Below, one piece after another: positions 18,693 through 27,049 of a DNA stretch of 64,000 nucleotides. The stretch comes from JAANXG01 sp963731035. Lineage in GTDB: Bacteria > Pseudomonadota > Gammaproteobacteria > Arenicellales > JAANXG01. The notes under the pieces are model-generated. The model did no database searches and was not told where the DNA came from. It saw only the letters and a program-made list of their open reading frames with translations. The translations under genes were made by a program, and so were the position numbers. Location: contig CAVSUY010000004.1 of NCBI GenBank assembly GCA_963731035.1, forward strand, positions 1-64,000, written 5' to 3'. Within the stretch, counting starts at the first letter, position 1. Each line of letters starts with the position of its first letter.

Positions 18693-19568
18693 ATGAGCAC
18701 CTCGAGCGGGGGTTACTACCTGCCCAATCCCAGTCCGTATCCCATTATCGGCTCAATCGGGCTGTTCACGACGTTTGTGGGCTTCGTCATGGTATTGCAC
18801 GAGGGCGGCGCCGGACCGTACCTGATGGTCGCCGGGGCCGCCATCATCGTCTTCATGATGTTTCTGTGGTTTGGAAAGGTGGCTTCCGAATCCGAGGGCG
18901 GCATTTACAATGACCATGTCGGACTGTCGTTCCGCATGGGCATGATGTGGTTCATCTTCTCGGAGGTCATGTTCTTCGGAGCGTTCTTCGGGGCCCTGTT
19001 CTATGCCCGCAACCTGGCGGTGCCGTGGCTCGCCGGCACCGATCTGTTGTGGCCGGGGTACGACGGCGGCTGGCCGACGGCCGGACCCACCGGGCCGGCG
19101 CTGGCGGGGATACAGACGGAGGTGGGCCCCAACCAGTTCTCCGTCATGAATCCCTGGAGTATCCCGTTCCTGAATACCCTGATTCTTCTGACTTCCAGTG
19201 TGACGGTGACCATCGCCCACTACTTCCTCAAGGTCGATAAACGGGGCCCACTCATCGGCTGGCTCATCGTGACGGTGGTGCTGGGGGTGACGTTCCTCGG
19301 GTTGCAGGCTTCGGAGTACTACGAGGCTTACCACAGCCTGGGCCTGACGTTGGGTACCGGTGTATACGGCGCTACGTTTTTCATGCTGACGGGATTCCAC
19401 GGCGCCCACGTCACGATCGGGGCGATCATCCTGACCGTCGTGACCATACGTTGTATCCGCGGACACTTCTCGCCCAACAACCACTTCGCGTTCGAAGCGG
19501 CCTCCTGGTACTGGCACTTCGTGGATACGGTCTGGGTGGGGCTGTTTATTTTCGTTTACGTCCTGTAA
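18693..19568 (+). CDS. coxC: Cytochrome c oxidase subunit III
   Basis: 291 residues, seven membrane helices, preceded by a good ribosome site (AGGGGA). Family motifs: SPYPIIGSIGLFTTFVGF near the start, RMGMMWFIFSEVMFFGAFF (conserved Glu in helix III), EYYEAYHSLGLTLGTGVYG, TGFHGAHVTIG and the C-terminal SWYWHFVDTVWVGLFIFVY. It stabilises proton pumping by subunit I. Last structural subunit; the genes that follow are assembly factors. Confidence 0.96.
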   Translation: MSTSSGGYYLPNPSPYPIIGSIGLFTTFVGFVMVLHEGGAGPYLMVAGAAIIVFMMFLWFGKVASESEGGIYNDHVGLSFRMGMMWFIFSEVMFFGAFFGALFYARNLAVPWLAGTDLLWPGYDGGWPTAGPTGPALAGIQTEVGPNQFSVMNPWSIPFLNTLILLTSSVTVTIAHYFLKVDKRGPLIGWLIVTVVLGVTFLGLQASEYYEAYHSLGLTLGTGVYGATFFMLTGFHGAHVTIGAIILTVVTIRCIRGHFSPNNHFAFEAASWYWHFVDTVWVGLFIFVYVL

Positions 19569-19608
19569 ACCGCACTCGCATCAGATCGTTCTTAAGCTCG
19601 GCATGCTC

Positions 19609-19634
19609 GAAGGCGCCGCGATAGCGGCGCCTTC
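19609..19634. terminator. GC hairpin between convergent coxC and DUF2909
   Basis: GAAGGCGCCGC, four bases, GCGGCGCCTTC: an 11-bp perfect stem in the 99-base gap between coxC (+) and the DUF2909 gene (-). There is no T-run, so intrinsic termination is uncertain, but position and stem strength suggest transcript end formation on both strands. Confidence 0.55.
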
Positions 19635-19667
19635 GCCGTGTCCGGGCCGGCCTGCGTCATCGACGGA

Positions 19668-19910
19668 TCACTGCTGGGATTCCGACTGCTTGGCCCATTG
19701 CGGCTTGATGGAGTTGCTCGGCTTGATATAGCCCGTGTATGCCCCGACGGCAAGGAACGCAAACAGGACGACCCAGATGGAAATCCGCCAGGTAAGCGCC
19801 TTGAGAGTGCGATTGGTGCGGCCCTGGTCCTTGACCAGGTAATACATACCCATGAAAAGGCTCACGAGCATGGCAATGACAAGCAGTATGATGATGATCT
19901 TTGTCAGCAC
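19668..19910 (-). CDS. DUF2909 twin-membrane-helix protein
   Basis: 80 residues from a GTG at 19908-19910. Two helices (TKIIIILLVIAMLVSLFMGMYY and WRISIWVVLFAFLAVGAYT) flank a short basic loop KDQGRTNRTLKALTWR. This layout and its place between coxC and SURF1 on the opposite strand match DUF2909 in many gammaproteobacterial cox clusters. Function unknown; presumably linked to oxidase assembly. Confidence 0.82.
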   Translation of the reverse strand: MLTKIIIILLVIAMLVSLFMGMYYLVKDQGRTNRTLKALTWRISIWVVLFAFLAVGAYTGYIKPSNSIKPQWAKQSESQQ

Positions 19911-19970
19911 GAGGTCTCGAGATGCGGTGAGTCCACCGGGCATACTAACAGAAGCGGCCCGGTCGGTGAG

Positions 19971-20735
19971 ATGTTGACGAAGTATCGCTTTCGCCCCGGA
20001 TGGATGGTGACCCTGGCCGCCCTGGTGGTTTTTCCGCTGCTTGTCGGCCTGGGGGTGTGGCAGCTGGATCGGGCCAGGCAGAAGACCGAGATCCGGGATC
20101 ACTTTCGCGCGCGCGCGCGAATGAATCCTGTTGATCTCAACCGGACGGTCCCCGATCCCGGCTCCGCGGAGTTCCGGCAAGCCTCGGTGACCGGTCGCTA
20201 TCGCGCCGACCTGACCGTGTACCTGGACAACAAGGTTGTAAACGGCGTGCCTGGCTACGATATTCTTACTCCTTTGCAGATTTCCGGCAGCGGCGGGGAC
20301 GACGGGTCAAAGGCCCTCGATCGGTTCATCCTAGTGAATCGAGGATGGGTTTCCTGGGGCGGCTCCCGGCGAACTCTGCCGGAAATTGACACGCCCGCGG
20401 GAGTCGTCTCTCTCAAAGGGCGGTTGAAGGCCCCGTCGAAGGACTACTTCACCCTGGAGAAGGGCACCGACGGCAATGAATTCAAGAGTCTATGGGAGAA
20501 CCTCGATCTGGCGCGTTACCGCAAGGCCACCGGACTTTCCGTCGAGCCGGTGGTGCTGGAGCTGAGTCCGGACGAGACCGAGGGTGGTGGTTTCGTCAGA
20601 CAATGGCCGAAATACGACGATCCCTGGATCCAGCGGCACAAGGCTTACGCGGTGCAGTGGTTCAGCATGGCCTTCATCGTCGCGGTGCTGTACGTGGTGT
20701 TGAACCTCGAGAAACGGGAATTGCGGGATGAGTGA
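19971..20735 (+). CDS. SURF1 family oxidase assembly protein
   Basis: 254 residues from the ATG at 19971 with GGTGAG just upstream. Standard SURF1 plan: N-terminal helix (PGWMVTLAALVVFPLLVGLGVWQL DRA), a periplasmic domain with GRYRAD, YDILTPL, LVNRGWV and a C-terminal helix (YAVQWFSMAFIVAVLYVVLNL). SURF1 takes part in heme a insertion into subunit I. Divergent from DUF2909; its 3' end overlaps the next gene by 8 bases. Confidence 0.92.
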   Translation: MLTKYRFRPGWMVTLAALVVFPLLVGLGVWQLDRARQKTEIRDHFRARARMNPVDLNRTVPDPGSAEFRQASVTGRYRADLTVYLDNKVVNGVPGYDILTPLQISGSGGDDGSKALDRFILVNRGWVSWGGSRRTLPEIDTPAGVVSLKGRLKAPSKDYFTLEKGTDGNEFKSLWENLDLARYRKATGLSVEPVVLELSPDETEGGGFVRQWPKYDDPWIQRHKAYAVQWFSMAFIVAVLYVVLNLEKRELRDE

Positions 20736-21336
20736 GCGCGGCGACGGGCATTCCAAGAGGACAGCGATCGTCACGATCGCGCTGGTCGGGGTCGTGTTCC
20801 TGCTGCCGCTGGTAGCGGCTTACCTGTGGCATCCATCCGGTGACACCGTGAACTACGGGACGCTGATCCAGCCTGCCCGGCCCCTCAAGGACTTCGAGAT
20901 GGTCGACCTCGAGGGGAATGCCGCGGGTCTCAAGGTGCTGAACGGGAAGTGGACGCTGCTCTACGTTGGGGGCGAGCATTGCCGGGAGCAGTGCCGCCAC
21001 AACCTGTACAAGATCGAAAGGGTGCGCCTGGCACAGGGAAAGAACATGCAGCGCGTCCAGAGCCTCTATATGGTCCCCAGCACCGTGGAGAGCGGCACCG
21101 TGGCCGATACGCTGGTACAATACCGGGGCTTGCAGGGATACAGAATCTCCCGGGATGAGCTGGGCGTCATGGCCCCCGGATTTGATCTGGGAAGGCAGAG
21201 TAGCACCGGCGCGGACGAGCGAATATACGTTGTCGATCCACTTGGCAATTTGATGATGTTTTATTCCGCCGACGCCGACCCGACGGGAATGAAGAAGGAT
21301 CTGGAAAGATTGTTGAAAGTCTCTCAGATAGGTTGA
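20728..21336 (+). CDS. Sco/thioredoxin-like oxidase assembly protein
   Basis: 202 residues. One N-terminal membrane helix (AIVTIALVGVVFLLPLVAAYLW), then a thioredoxin-type domain with FEMVDLEGNAAGLKVLNGKWTLLYVGG and the pair C-x3-C in GEHCREQCRHNLY, the spacing used by Sco proteins to bind copper. Late elements (ERIYVVDPLGNLMMFY) also follow the family. Overlaps SURF1 by 8 bases. Probable role in delivering copper or reducing thiols of the CuA site. Confidence 0.82.
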   Translation: MSERGDGHSKRTAIVTIALVGVVFLLPLVAAYLWHPSGDTVNYGTLIQPARPLKDFEMVDLEGNAAGLKVLNGKWTLLYVGGEHCREQCRHNLYKIERVRLAQGKNMQRVQSLYMVPSTVESGTVADTLVQYRGLQGYRISRDELGVMAPGFDLGRQSSTGADERIYVVDPLGNLMMFYSADADPTGMKKDLERLLKVSQIG

Positions 21337-21352
21337 TTTCGAACCTCCGTAC

Positions 21353-22264
21353 ATGAAACCGAACTCCATTGCCGTGACCGCCGACTGGTGGGTCAAGGTT
21401 CATCAATTCTACGAGCTGACCAAGCCCCGTGTGGTGCTCCTGATCATGTTCACGGCGGTGGTCGGCATGTTCCTCGCCACACCCGCCATGGTGCCCCTGG
21501 ACAGCCTGTTCTTCGGCACTCTCGGAATCGGCATGGCGGCAGCAGCGGGCGCGGCGGTCAATCACATCGTAGACCGGCGAATCGACAGCCGCATGAAACG
21601 GACCCGCCGGCGTCCGCTGGCGAGCGGCGACCTGGGTATGGATCAGGCCCTGGTTTTCGCCGTGACTCTGGCGGCAGTTTCGATGTTCATCCTGGTCCGC
21701 TGGGTGAACGGGCTGACCGCCGTTCTCACGTTCGCTTCGTTGATCGGCTACGCGGTCGTGTACACCGTGTTTCTCAAACACTGGACGCCCCAGAATATCG
21801 TCATTGGTGGCGCGGCCGGGGCCGCTCCTCCCTTGCTGGGCTGGACGGCGGTGACGGGGGAGGTGAGCTCGAACGCGCTGCTCCTGTTTCTGATCATATT
21901 CTGCTGGACCCCGCCCCACTTCTGGGCCCTCGCCCTGTATCGCAGGAACGATTATGCGAGCGCCGGGGTACCCATGCTGCCGGTAACGCACGGCGGCAGG
22001 TTCACGAGACTGCACATCCTCCTCTACACCGTGCTGCTGGCGGCGGTGTCCGTGATGCCGTTCGCCACGCATATGTCGGGGTGGGTCTACCTGGCCGGAG
22101 CGATTCTGTTGAACGCTCAGTTCATCGTATACGCCGCCAGGCTGTATTCGACATACAGCGATGTGCTGTCCCGCCGGACATTCGTGTTTTCGATCCAGTA
22201 TCTCGCAATGCTGTTCGCCCTGATGCTGATCGATCATTACGCGGTCATATTCTTCTTCTCCTGA
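21353..22264 (+). CDS. ctaB: Protoheme IX farnesyltransferase (heme O synthase)
   Basis: UbiA-type prenyltransferase that converts heme b to heme o. 303 residues, about nine helices. First Asp-rich site NHIVDRRIDSRMKRTRRRPL; second site around SLIGYAVVYTVFLKHWTPQNIVIGG; then the family block CWTPPHFWALALYRRNDYASAGVPMLPV. The next step, heme A synthase (cox15/ctaA), normally lies just upstream of this gene in related clusters but is absent here. Confidence 0.96.
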   Translation: MKPNSIAVTADWWVKVHQFYELTKPRVVLLIMFTAVVGMFLATPAMVPLDSLFFGTLGIGMAAAAGAAVNHIVDRRIDSRMKRTRRRPLASGDLGMDQALVFAVTLAAVSMFILVRWVNGLTAVLTFASLIGYAVVYTVFLKHWTPQNIVIGGAAGAAPPLLGWTAVTGEVSSNALLLFLIIFCWTPPHFWALALYRRNDYASAGVPMLPVTHGGRFTRLHILLYTVLLAAVSVMPFATHMSGWVYLAGAILLNAQFIVYAARLYSTYSDVLSRRTFVFSIQYLAMLFALMLIDHYAVIFFFS

Positions 22265-22278
22265 GGGCTCCGGCACTT

Positions 22279-22602
22279 GTGAGCTTCGAGGCCAAGACGG
22301 CGCGATTCTGCGTGGGAGAGCTGGTCCACCACCGACTGTTCGATTACCGCGGGGTGATCATCGATGTCGACTCCGAGTTCAACGGCAGCGAAGAGTGGTA
22401 CGAGCAGATGGCACGGACCAGGCCGCCCAGGGACCGGCCGTGGTACCGGGTCCTGGTGGATGAGTCCGATCACCAGACCTATGTCGCCCAGCGCAACCTG
22501 GGGGAGGAACCGGACCCCCGGCCGATCCGGCACCCGCTGGTGGATTTGTATTTCAGTGAATTCAGGAGCGGGCGCTACATCTCCAGGTCGAAAGCGAACT
22601 GA
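22279..22602 (+). CDS. hspQ: HspQ-like heat shock protein (YccV family)
   Basis: 107 residues from a GTG at 22279, 14 bases after ctaB. Small beta-rich protein: ARFCVGELVHHRLFDYRGVIIDVD, then RPWYRVLVDESDHQTYVAQRNL, the hallmark GxxVRHxxxxxxGVVxDxD and PWYxVL of HspQ. In E. coli HspQ is a heat-shock factor that modulates Lon specificity and hemimethylated-DNA binding was once proposed. Probably its own unit, as it has no link to the oxidase. Confidence 0.85.
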   Translation: MSFEAKTARFCVGELVHHRLFDYRGVIIDVDSEFNGSEEWYEQMARTRPPRDRPWYRVLVDESDHQTYVAQRNLGEEPDPRPIRHPLVDLYFSEFRSGRYISRSKAN

Positions 22603-22704
22603 GCGCGTCAACCGTAGCGGAGGGTCGCCCGTTTGTCGGGAACGGTTGAATTTGCCGACCGACCATCTAGAGTCGGAATAACGGGTATCTCGAGCGCAAG
22701 CACA

Positions 22705-23511
22705 ATGACCAAGTATAAGATCTTGTTGATTTTTCTCGGTGCCATCGCCGCCGGCTCGGCGAACGCCGGGAACATCGTCCTGGCTGAATTCAGCGCCGAC
22801 AACGGCATGTTGCCCGGGGACTCATATCCCGGAGCAGGCTCCGATGGCGACCTGTATCGACCCGCCAACCTGTATTCCGAGGAGCTCGGCAGCTCACAGG
22901 AGTACTCCTGGTCCATCGGCCGGAATACGCTCTCGGGGGTAATGGATTGGGGGCACCGCACCAGCTATTGGGCGGGAGAACCCTACAGCGACGAGCAGTA
23001 CTTCTCTCTGGGCTCCAAGTTCCGTCTCGGCGACAACAGTGAGACCTACTTGTACTATGGCCATGGCCAGGATCAACTCGGCAGCGGATCCGATCTGTAT
23101 CGGGGCTTCGGCGACGCACAGACCACTCGCACGGGATTGTCGCAGTCCCTGTATTTCGCCGACCAGCAGGCCCGCATCGGCGTCGGCTACCAGTACGCGA
23201 CCGGCGACCGGGAGAGGGTCTATCAAGGACTCGAGGGTCACGAATTCAACGTCAGCGGCGATGTGCATATCGGTTGGGGTTTCAGCGCACACCTCGAGGC
23301 GGGATATGGCCTGTATTCCTACAACGAATACGACGGGATCCAGGGCAACCTGAGCAGCGCACGAACCAACATGCAGGCCGGCATCAGCCGTTCGTTTACC
23401 TCCAATCTCAGCTGGGGACTGCGCTACTCGTACGTTGACGAGCAGTTCGATCTGCGCGACCTCTCCCAGAGCCGCCACACCTGGGGCCTGGATCTCGAAT
23501 ACCGGTACTAG
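22705..23511 (+). CDS. Predicted outer-membrane beta-barrel protein
   Basis: 268 residues from the ATG at 22705. Signal peptide to about residue 22 (YKILLIFLGAIAAGSANA|GN). The mature part alternates polar and aromatic residues in strand-length blocks (SETYLYYGHGQDQ, ARIGVGYQYATGDRERV, FSAHLEAGYGLYSYNEY, SWGLRYSYVDEQF) and ends GLDLEYRY with the terminal aromatic residue used by the BAM complex. Ten to twelve strands are plausible. No family name can be given; function unknown. Followed directly by REP-type repeats. Confidence 0.75.
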   Translation: MTKYKILLIFLGAIAAGSANAGNIVLAEFSADNGMLPGDSYPGAGSDGDLYRPANLYSEELGSSQEYSWSIGRNTLSGVMDWGHRTSYWAGEPYSDEQYFSLGSKFRLGDNSETYLYYGHGQDQLGSGSDLYRGFGDAQTTRTGLSQSLYFADQQARIGVGYQYATGDRERVYQGLEGHEFNVSGDVHIGWGFSAHLEAGYGLYSYNEYDGIQGNLSSARTNMQAGISRSFTSNLSWGLRYSYVDEQFDLRDLSQSRHTWGLDLEYRY

Positions 23512-23550
23512 GAGCCTCGCGGCAGCGGTCTGGATGGCGATTTCCGTTTC

Positions 23551-23990
23551 TATCGCGGCTGAAGCCGCTCCTACAATCCCGGGTTCGTCGGCGTCCTGAT
23601 CCCCGGATCGCAGCCGCGATCCCCATCCCGGCCTTGCCGGCGTACCGATCCCCGGATCGTAGGAGCGGCTTCAGCCGCGATCCCCATCCCGGCCTTGCCG
23701 GCGTACCGATCCCCGGATCGTAGGAGCGGCTTCAGCCGCGATCCCCATCCCGGCCTTGCCGGCGTACCGATCCCCGGATCGTAGGAGCGGCTTCAGCCGC
23801 GATCCCCATCCCGGCCTTGCCGGCGTACCGATCCCCGGATCGTAGGAGCGGCTTCAGCCGCGATCCCCATCCCGGCCTTGCCGGCGTACCGATCCCCGGA
23901 TCGTAGGAGCGGCTTCAGCCGCGATCCCCATCCCGGCCTTGCCGGCGTACCGATCCCCGGACCGTAGGAGCGGCTTCAGCCGCGATCCCT
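23551..23990. repeat. Tandem array, six copies of a 61-bp REP-containing unit
   Basis: GTAGGAGCGGCTTCAGCCGC begins at 23659, 23720, 23781, 23842, 23903 and 23964, an exact 61-base period, with nearly identical flanks (GATCCCCATCCCGGCCTTGC). An inverted single core lies ahead of it at 23551-23579 and a partial unit without the core at about 23600-23640. It fills the convergent gap between the outer-membrane protein and the aldo/keto reductase. Same core as the 70-bp and 91-bp arrays but a different linker. Confidence 0.93.
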
Positions 23991-23997
23991 CAATGAA

Positions 23998-25044
23998 TCA
24001 AGGCGCCGGATTCGGATGCGCCTTGTGTACCTCCTCGATTGCTCTGAGGACCTCGCCGCTCAGCACCAGATCCAGGCTCGCGACGTTCTCGCGCACCTGT
24101 TCCACGCAGCTCGTACCAATGATCGTGCTTGAAACGAATGGCCGTGAGTTGACGTAGGCGAGCGCCATCTGCGCCATGTCGAGGCCGAAACGCTCGGCGA
24201 CCTCGGCATACTTCTCGGTAGCCAGCTTGGGAATCGGGTTCGTATAGCGGGTAAACCGCCCGAACTCGGGGCGATTCAGACGGGCCGATGGATCCGGTCC
24301 ATGGAGGTACTTGCCGCTCAGCACGCCGAATCCCAGGGGCGAGTAGGGGAGGCAGCCGATATTCTCGCGCATGCAGATCTCGGCCAGGCCCACCTCGAAG
24401 GTTCGGTTGAGCAGGTTATACGGATTCTGGATCGATGCCACGCGCGGCAGCCCCAGCGTGTCGGCCGCGGAGATCAGGCGCATCAGGCCCCATGGCGTCT
24501 CGTTGGATACGCCGATTTCCCGCACCTTCCCTTTTGCCACCAGGTTTCCCAGCACCCCAAGAGTCTCCTCCAGGGGGATCCAATCGGGAGTAGGCTCGTG
24601 GGTATAGCCGAGCCGGCCGAAATAGTTCGTCTTCCGTTGCGGCCAGTGCACCTGGTACAGGTCGACATAGTCCGTTTGCAGTCTGCGTAGACTCCCGTCT
24701 ATGGCCTGCTCGATATTGTGGCGATCCAGGCGTGTACCCCCGTTGCGGATGTGTGGCATCCAATCGCCGCAGGGCCCGACCACCTTGGTCGCAACGACGA
24801 CCTTGCCGCGCGTCATGCGCTGCTTCAGCCAGCTGCCGATGATGGCTTCGGAGGCTCCGTAGGTTTCCGCCCGGGAGGGCACCGCGTACATCTCGGCGGT
24901 GTCGACGAAATTCACGCCGAGGTCGAGGGCCGCGTCCAGCTGTTCGAAGGCTTCCGCCTCCGTGTTCTGACTGCCCCAAATCATCGATCCGAGGCAGATA
25001 CGGCTGACGCGCAGGTCGCCGTTACCCAGTTGTGTGTAGTCCAT
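23998..25044 (-). CDS. Aldo/keto reductase, Tas-like
   Basis: 348 residues from the ATG at 25042-25044. NADPH-dependent TIM barrel: catalytic tetrad pieces are visible in NFVDTAEMY (Asp and Tyr), VVVATKVVG (Lys) and QVHWPQR (His). Also VREIGVSNETPWG and the C-terminal cofactor loop STIIGTSCVEQVREN. Length and MDYTQLGNGDLRVSRICLGSM match E. coli Tas. Substrate unknown. REP sequences flank it on both sides. Confidence 0.9.
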   Translation of the reverse strand: MDYTQLGNGDLRVSRICLGSMIWGSQNTEAEAFEQLDAALDLGVNFVDTAEMYAVPSRAETYGASEAIIGSWLKQRMTRGKVVVATKVVGPCGDWMPHIRNGGTRLDRHNIEQAIDGSLRRLQTDYVDLYQVHWPQRKTNYFGRLGYTHEPTPDWIPLEETLGVLGNLVAKGKVREIGVSNETPWGLMRLISAADTLGLPRVASIQNPYNLLNRTFEVGLAEICMRENIGCLPYSPLGFGVLSGKYLHGPDPSARLNRPEFGRFTRYTNPIPKLATEKYAEVAERFGLDMAQMALAYVNSRPFVSSTIIGTSCVEQVRENVASLDLVLSGEVLRAIEEVHKAHPNPAP

Positions 25045-25070
25045 CGCTGTCTGGTACCACCTCCGTCTAT

Positions 25071-25150
25071 TCGCGACTGAAGTCGCCCCTATAATCCGAG
25101 GTCCGCCGCGGTGCAAACCCTGGGTTGCAGGAGCGACTTCAGTCGCGATT
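25071..25150. repeat. REP-type inverted pair overlapping the end of the hydrolase gene
   Basis: Two REP cores face each other: TCGCGACTGAAGTCGC at 25071-25086 and GCGACTTCAGTCGCGA at 25133-25148. The right arm overlaps the last codons and stop (25139-25141) of the hydrolase gene, so the C-terminal residues LNRD are partly encoded by repeat sequence. The left arm is 26 bases upstream of the aldo/keto reductase start. Confidence 0.8.
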
Positions 25151-25918
25151 CAACCCATCGATGAAGTCAAAGGCGCCCTGCCACACGATCTCGCCGCCGC
25201 GCTCCAGAAGATCCGTGTGTCCGACACCGGCCACGTCCAGGCGTGTGAGTGAGGTTCTCACCGCGGCTTCGAGTTCCTCTGTCATGTAACGCGGTACAGT
25301 GGCGTCCTCGGAGCCGGCCACCATCAAAATCGGGCACGTCACCTTCCTTATCCGTTCCAGATTGTCGAAGATGAACGGCATGGCTTCCTCGATCACGATT
25401 TCGTCCTTGGGAAATATGTCGCTCACGATTTCCATCATGCTGGTGAACGGAGACAAAAGGACCAGGCCTTTGGCCTCGCGGTGCTGAGCAAGATAGATCG
25501 CGACCGCCGTTCCGAGTGCCCTGCCCGATATGATGGCTCGGTAGTCCGGGTACCTCTCACGCAGCCAGTCGTAAATCAATTCCGCGTCGGAATAGAAAGC
25601 GGACTCCCGTGGTCGTCCGCGGCTGGCTCCGTAGCCGCGGTAGTCGAACATCAGCACCGAAAGCCCTCGCGAACGGCAGGTCTCGATGAAGGACCCCATC
25701 TTGGCGAGGTTCTCGTTTCCGGCATAGAAATGGATCAGGCATTCCTTGCGCTCGGGATCCCCGGCCGCGAACAGTCCGGTGATCCAGTCGCCGTGACTAT
25801 CGGTGGAAGTCAGCCAAATGACCTCGGAACGGGGAACAGTCGGAATGTCGGTGTAAGTGGACTGGGCGCCCGGGAACGCCCGCCGTTCGACTTTGCTCAG
25901 ACTGTGAAAATTCTTCAT
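25139..25918 (-). CDS. Alpha/beta hydrolase fold protein (BEM46/YfhR-like) without the nucleophile serine
   Basis: 259 residues. Fold landmarks: LIHFYAGNENLAKM (oxyanion strand), LMFDYRGYGASRGRP, and the acid and base in AGSEDATVPR (D205) and GVGHTDLL (H234). At the nucleophile elbow, where relatives read GRSLGT, this protein reads SGRALGTAVA, with Ala134 (codon GCA) instead of Ser. TCA to GCA is one base, so a single mutation or a base-call error would explain it. If real, the protein cannot act as a serine hydrolase. The stop codon lies in a REP arm. No operon partner; the next gene on this strand is the aldo/keto reductase across the REP pair. Confidence 0.85.
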   Translation of the reverse strand: MKNFHSLSKVERRAFPGAQSTYTDIPTVPRSEVIWLTSTDSHGDWITGLFAAGDPERKECLIHFYAGNENLAKMGSFIETCRSRGLSVLMFDYRGYGASRGRPRESAFYSDAELIYDWLRERYPDYRAIISGRALGTAVAIYLAQHREAKGLVLLSPFTSMMEIVSDIFPKDEIVIEEAMPFIFDNLERIRKVTCPILMVAGSEDATVPRYMTEELEAAVRTSLTRLDVAGVGHTDLLERGGEIVWQGAFDFIDGLNRD

Positions 25919-26013
25919 TTAGTTCAATAGTATGCGTAACTACCGGACGGGATTATATACACCTGCTGGATACCTATGGTCACCGCGCTGACGCCGCAGG
26001 TCGAAGATACGTC

Positions 26014-27033
26014 TCAGGGCGTTTCCCGCAGGTGTTTCAGCAACGCCGGGCCCCGGTAGATGAAAGACGTGTAGCACTGCACAGCGCAGGCGCCCGCCGC
26101 CAGCTTGCGGCGGGCAGTGGCCGCATCTTCGATTCCCCCGACGCCGATGATCGGGATCTCGCCGCGCAGATGCTCCCCCAGGGCGGCAACCAGGCGCGTG
26201 GCCAGCGGCTCCAGCGGGGAGCCGCTGAGTCCTCCCGGCTCATCCCTGTTTGGGCTCTTCAGTTCGGGGGGACGCGAAGTAGTGGTATTGGCGGCGATGA
26301 CTCCATCCACCGATCGTTCGTGGAGCAACTCGCACAGCGGCCCCAGGTCCTCCTCGGGGAGATCGGGCGACAGCTTTATCGCAAGCGGTACCAGCCGGCC
26401 GCGGCTCCCACGCATCTGCTCGCGCTTGTCGATCAAGCGGTCCAGCAGCGAAGCGAGGCGGTCGATGTGCTGCAGATCCCGGAGGGACCGTGTATTGGGA
26501 GAGGAAACATTGATGGCGACGTAGTCGGCGTAGGGATAGACCTTCTCCAGGGCATGCACGTAGTCTTCCTGGGCGGCGTCCAGGGAAGTGCCGGCATTTT
26601 TGCCGATGTTGACGCCCAGAACTCCGTCGTAATGCGGCCGTCGCGACAGCAGGTTGCCCACGAATCGATCTGCGCCGCAACTGTTGAAACCCATGCGATT
26701 GATCAACGCGCGATCCTGCTCCAGGCGAAACATACGGGGCTTGTCGTTGCCCGGTTGGGGACGCGGCGTCACGGTGCCGACTTCGATCCACCCGAATCCC
26801 AGCGCCCGCAGAGCAGGGAACGCGCGAGCGTCCTTGTCCAGCCCTGCCGCCAGACCGAAGGCATTGGCGGCCGTCAGGCCCATGAATGATACCGGCTCGC
26901 CGGCGATACGCCGCGCCCGCATGGCCCGCAGGGCCATGGCGGACCGGGAGAGCGCCGACAAGGTGGCCATGACCACGTCATGGGCCTTCTCCGGATCCAA
27001 GCGGAAGAGCAGGGGCCTGATCAACGAGTACAT
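26014..27033 (-). CDS. pyrD: Dihydroorotate dehydrogenase (quinone), class 2
   Basis: 339 residues from the ATG at 27031-27033. Membrane-associated FMN enzyme of pyrimidine synthesis. An N-terminal helical extension MYSLIRPLLFRLDPEKAHDV marks the quinone-using class. Barrel motifs: AAGLDKDA, EVGTVTPRPQPGND, NRMGFNSCG, the catalytic Ser in YVAINVSSPNTRSLRDLQ, AIKLSPDL, and FMN-phosphate sites GGLSG and IIGVGGIED. Follows the pseudouridine synthase gene by 16 bases. Confidence 0.96.
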   Translation of the reverse strand: MYSLIRPLLFRLDPEKAHDVVMATLSALSRSAMALRAMRARRIAGEPVSFMGLTAANAFGLAAGLDKDARAFPALRALGFGWIEVGTVTPRPQPGNDKPRMFRLEQDRALINRMGFNSCGADRFVGNLLSRRPHYDGVLGVNIGKNAGTSLDAAQEDYVHALEKVYPYADYVAINVSSPNTRSLRDLQHIDRLASLLDRLIDKREQMRGSRGRLVPLAIKLSPDLPEEDLGPLCELLHERSVDGVIAANTTTSRPPELKSPNRDEPGGLSGSPLEPLATRLVAALGEHLRGEIPIIGVGGIEDAATARRKLAAGACAVQCYTSFIYRGPALLKHLRETP

Positions 27034-27049
27034 GGAAGAACGGTCCCCG

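Noticed and set aside
19638..19970. N-terminal extension of SURF1
   Set aside because: It would overlap DUF2909 antisense; the ATG at 19971 has a ribosome site and gives the standard SURF1 N-terminal helix.
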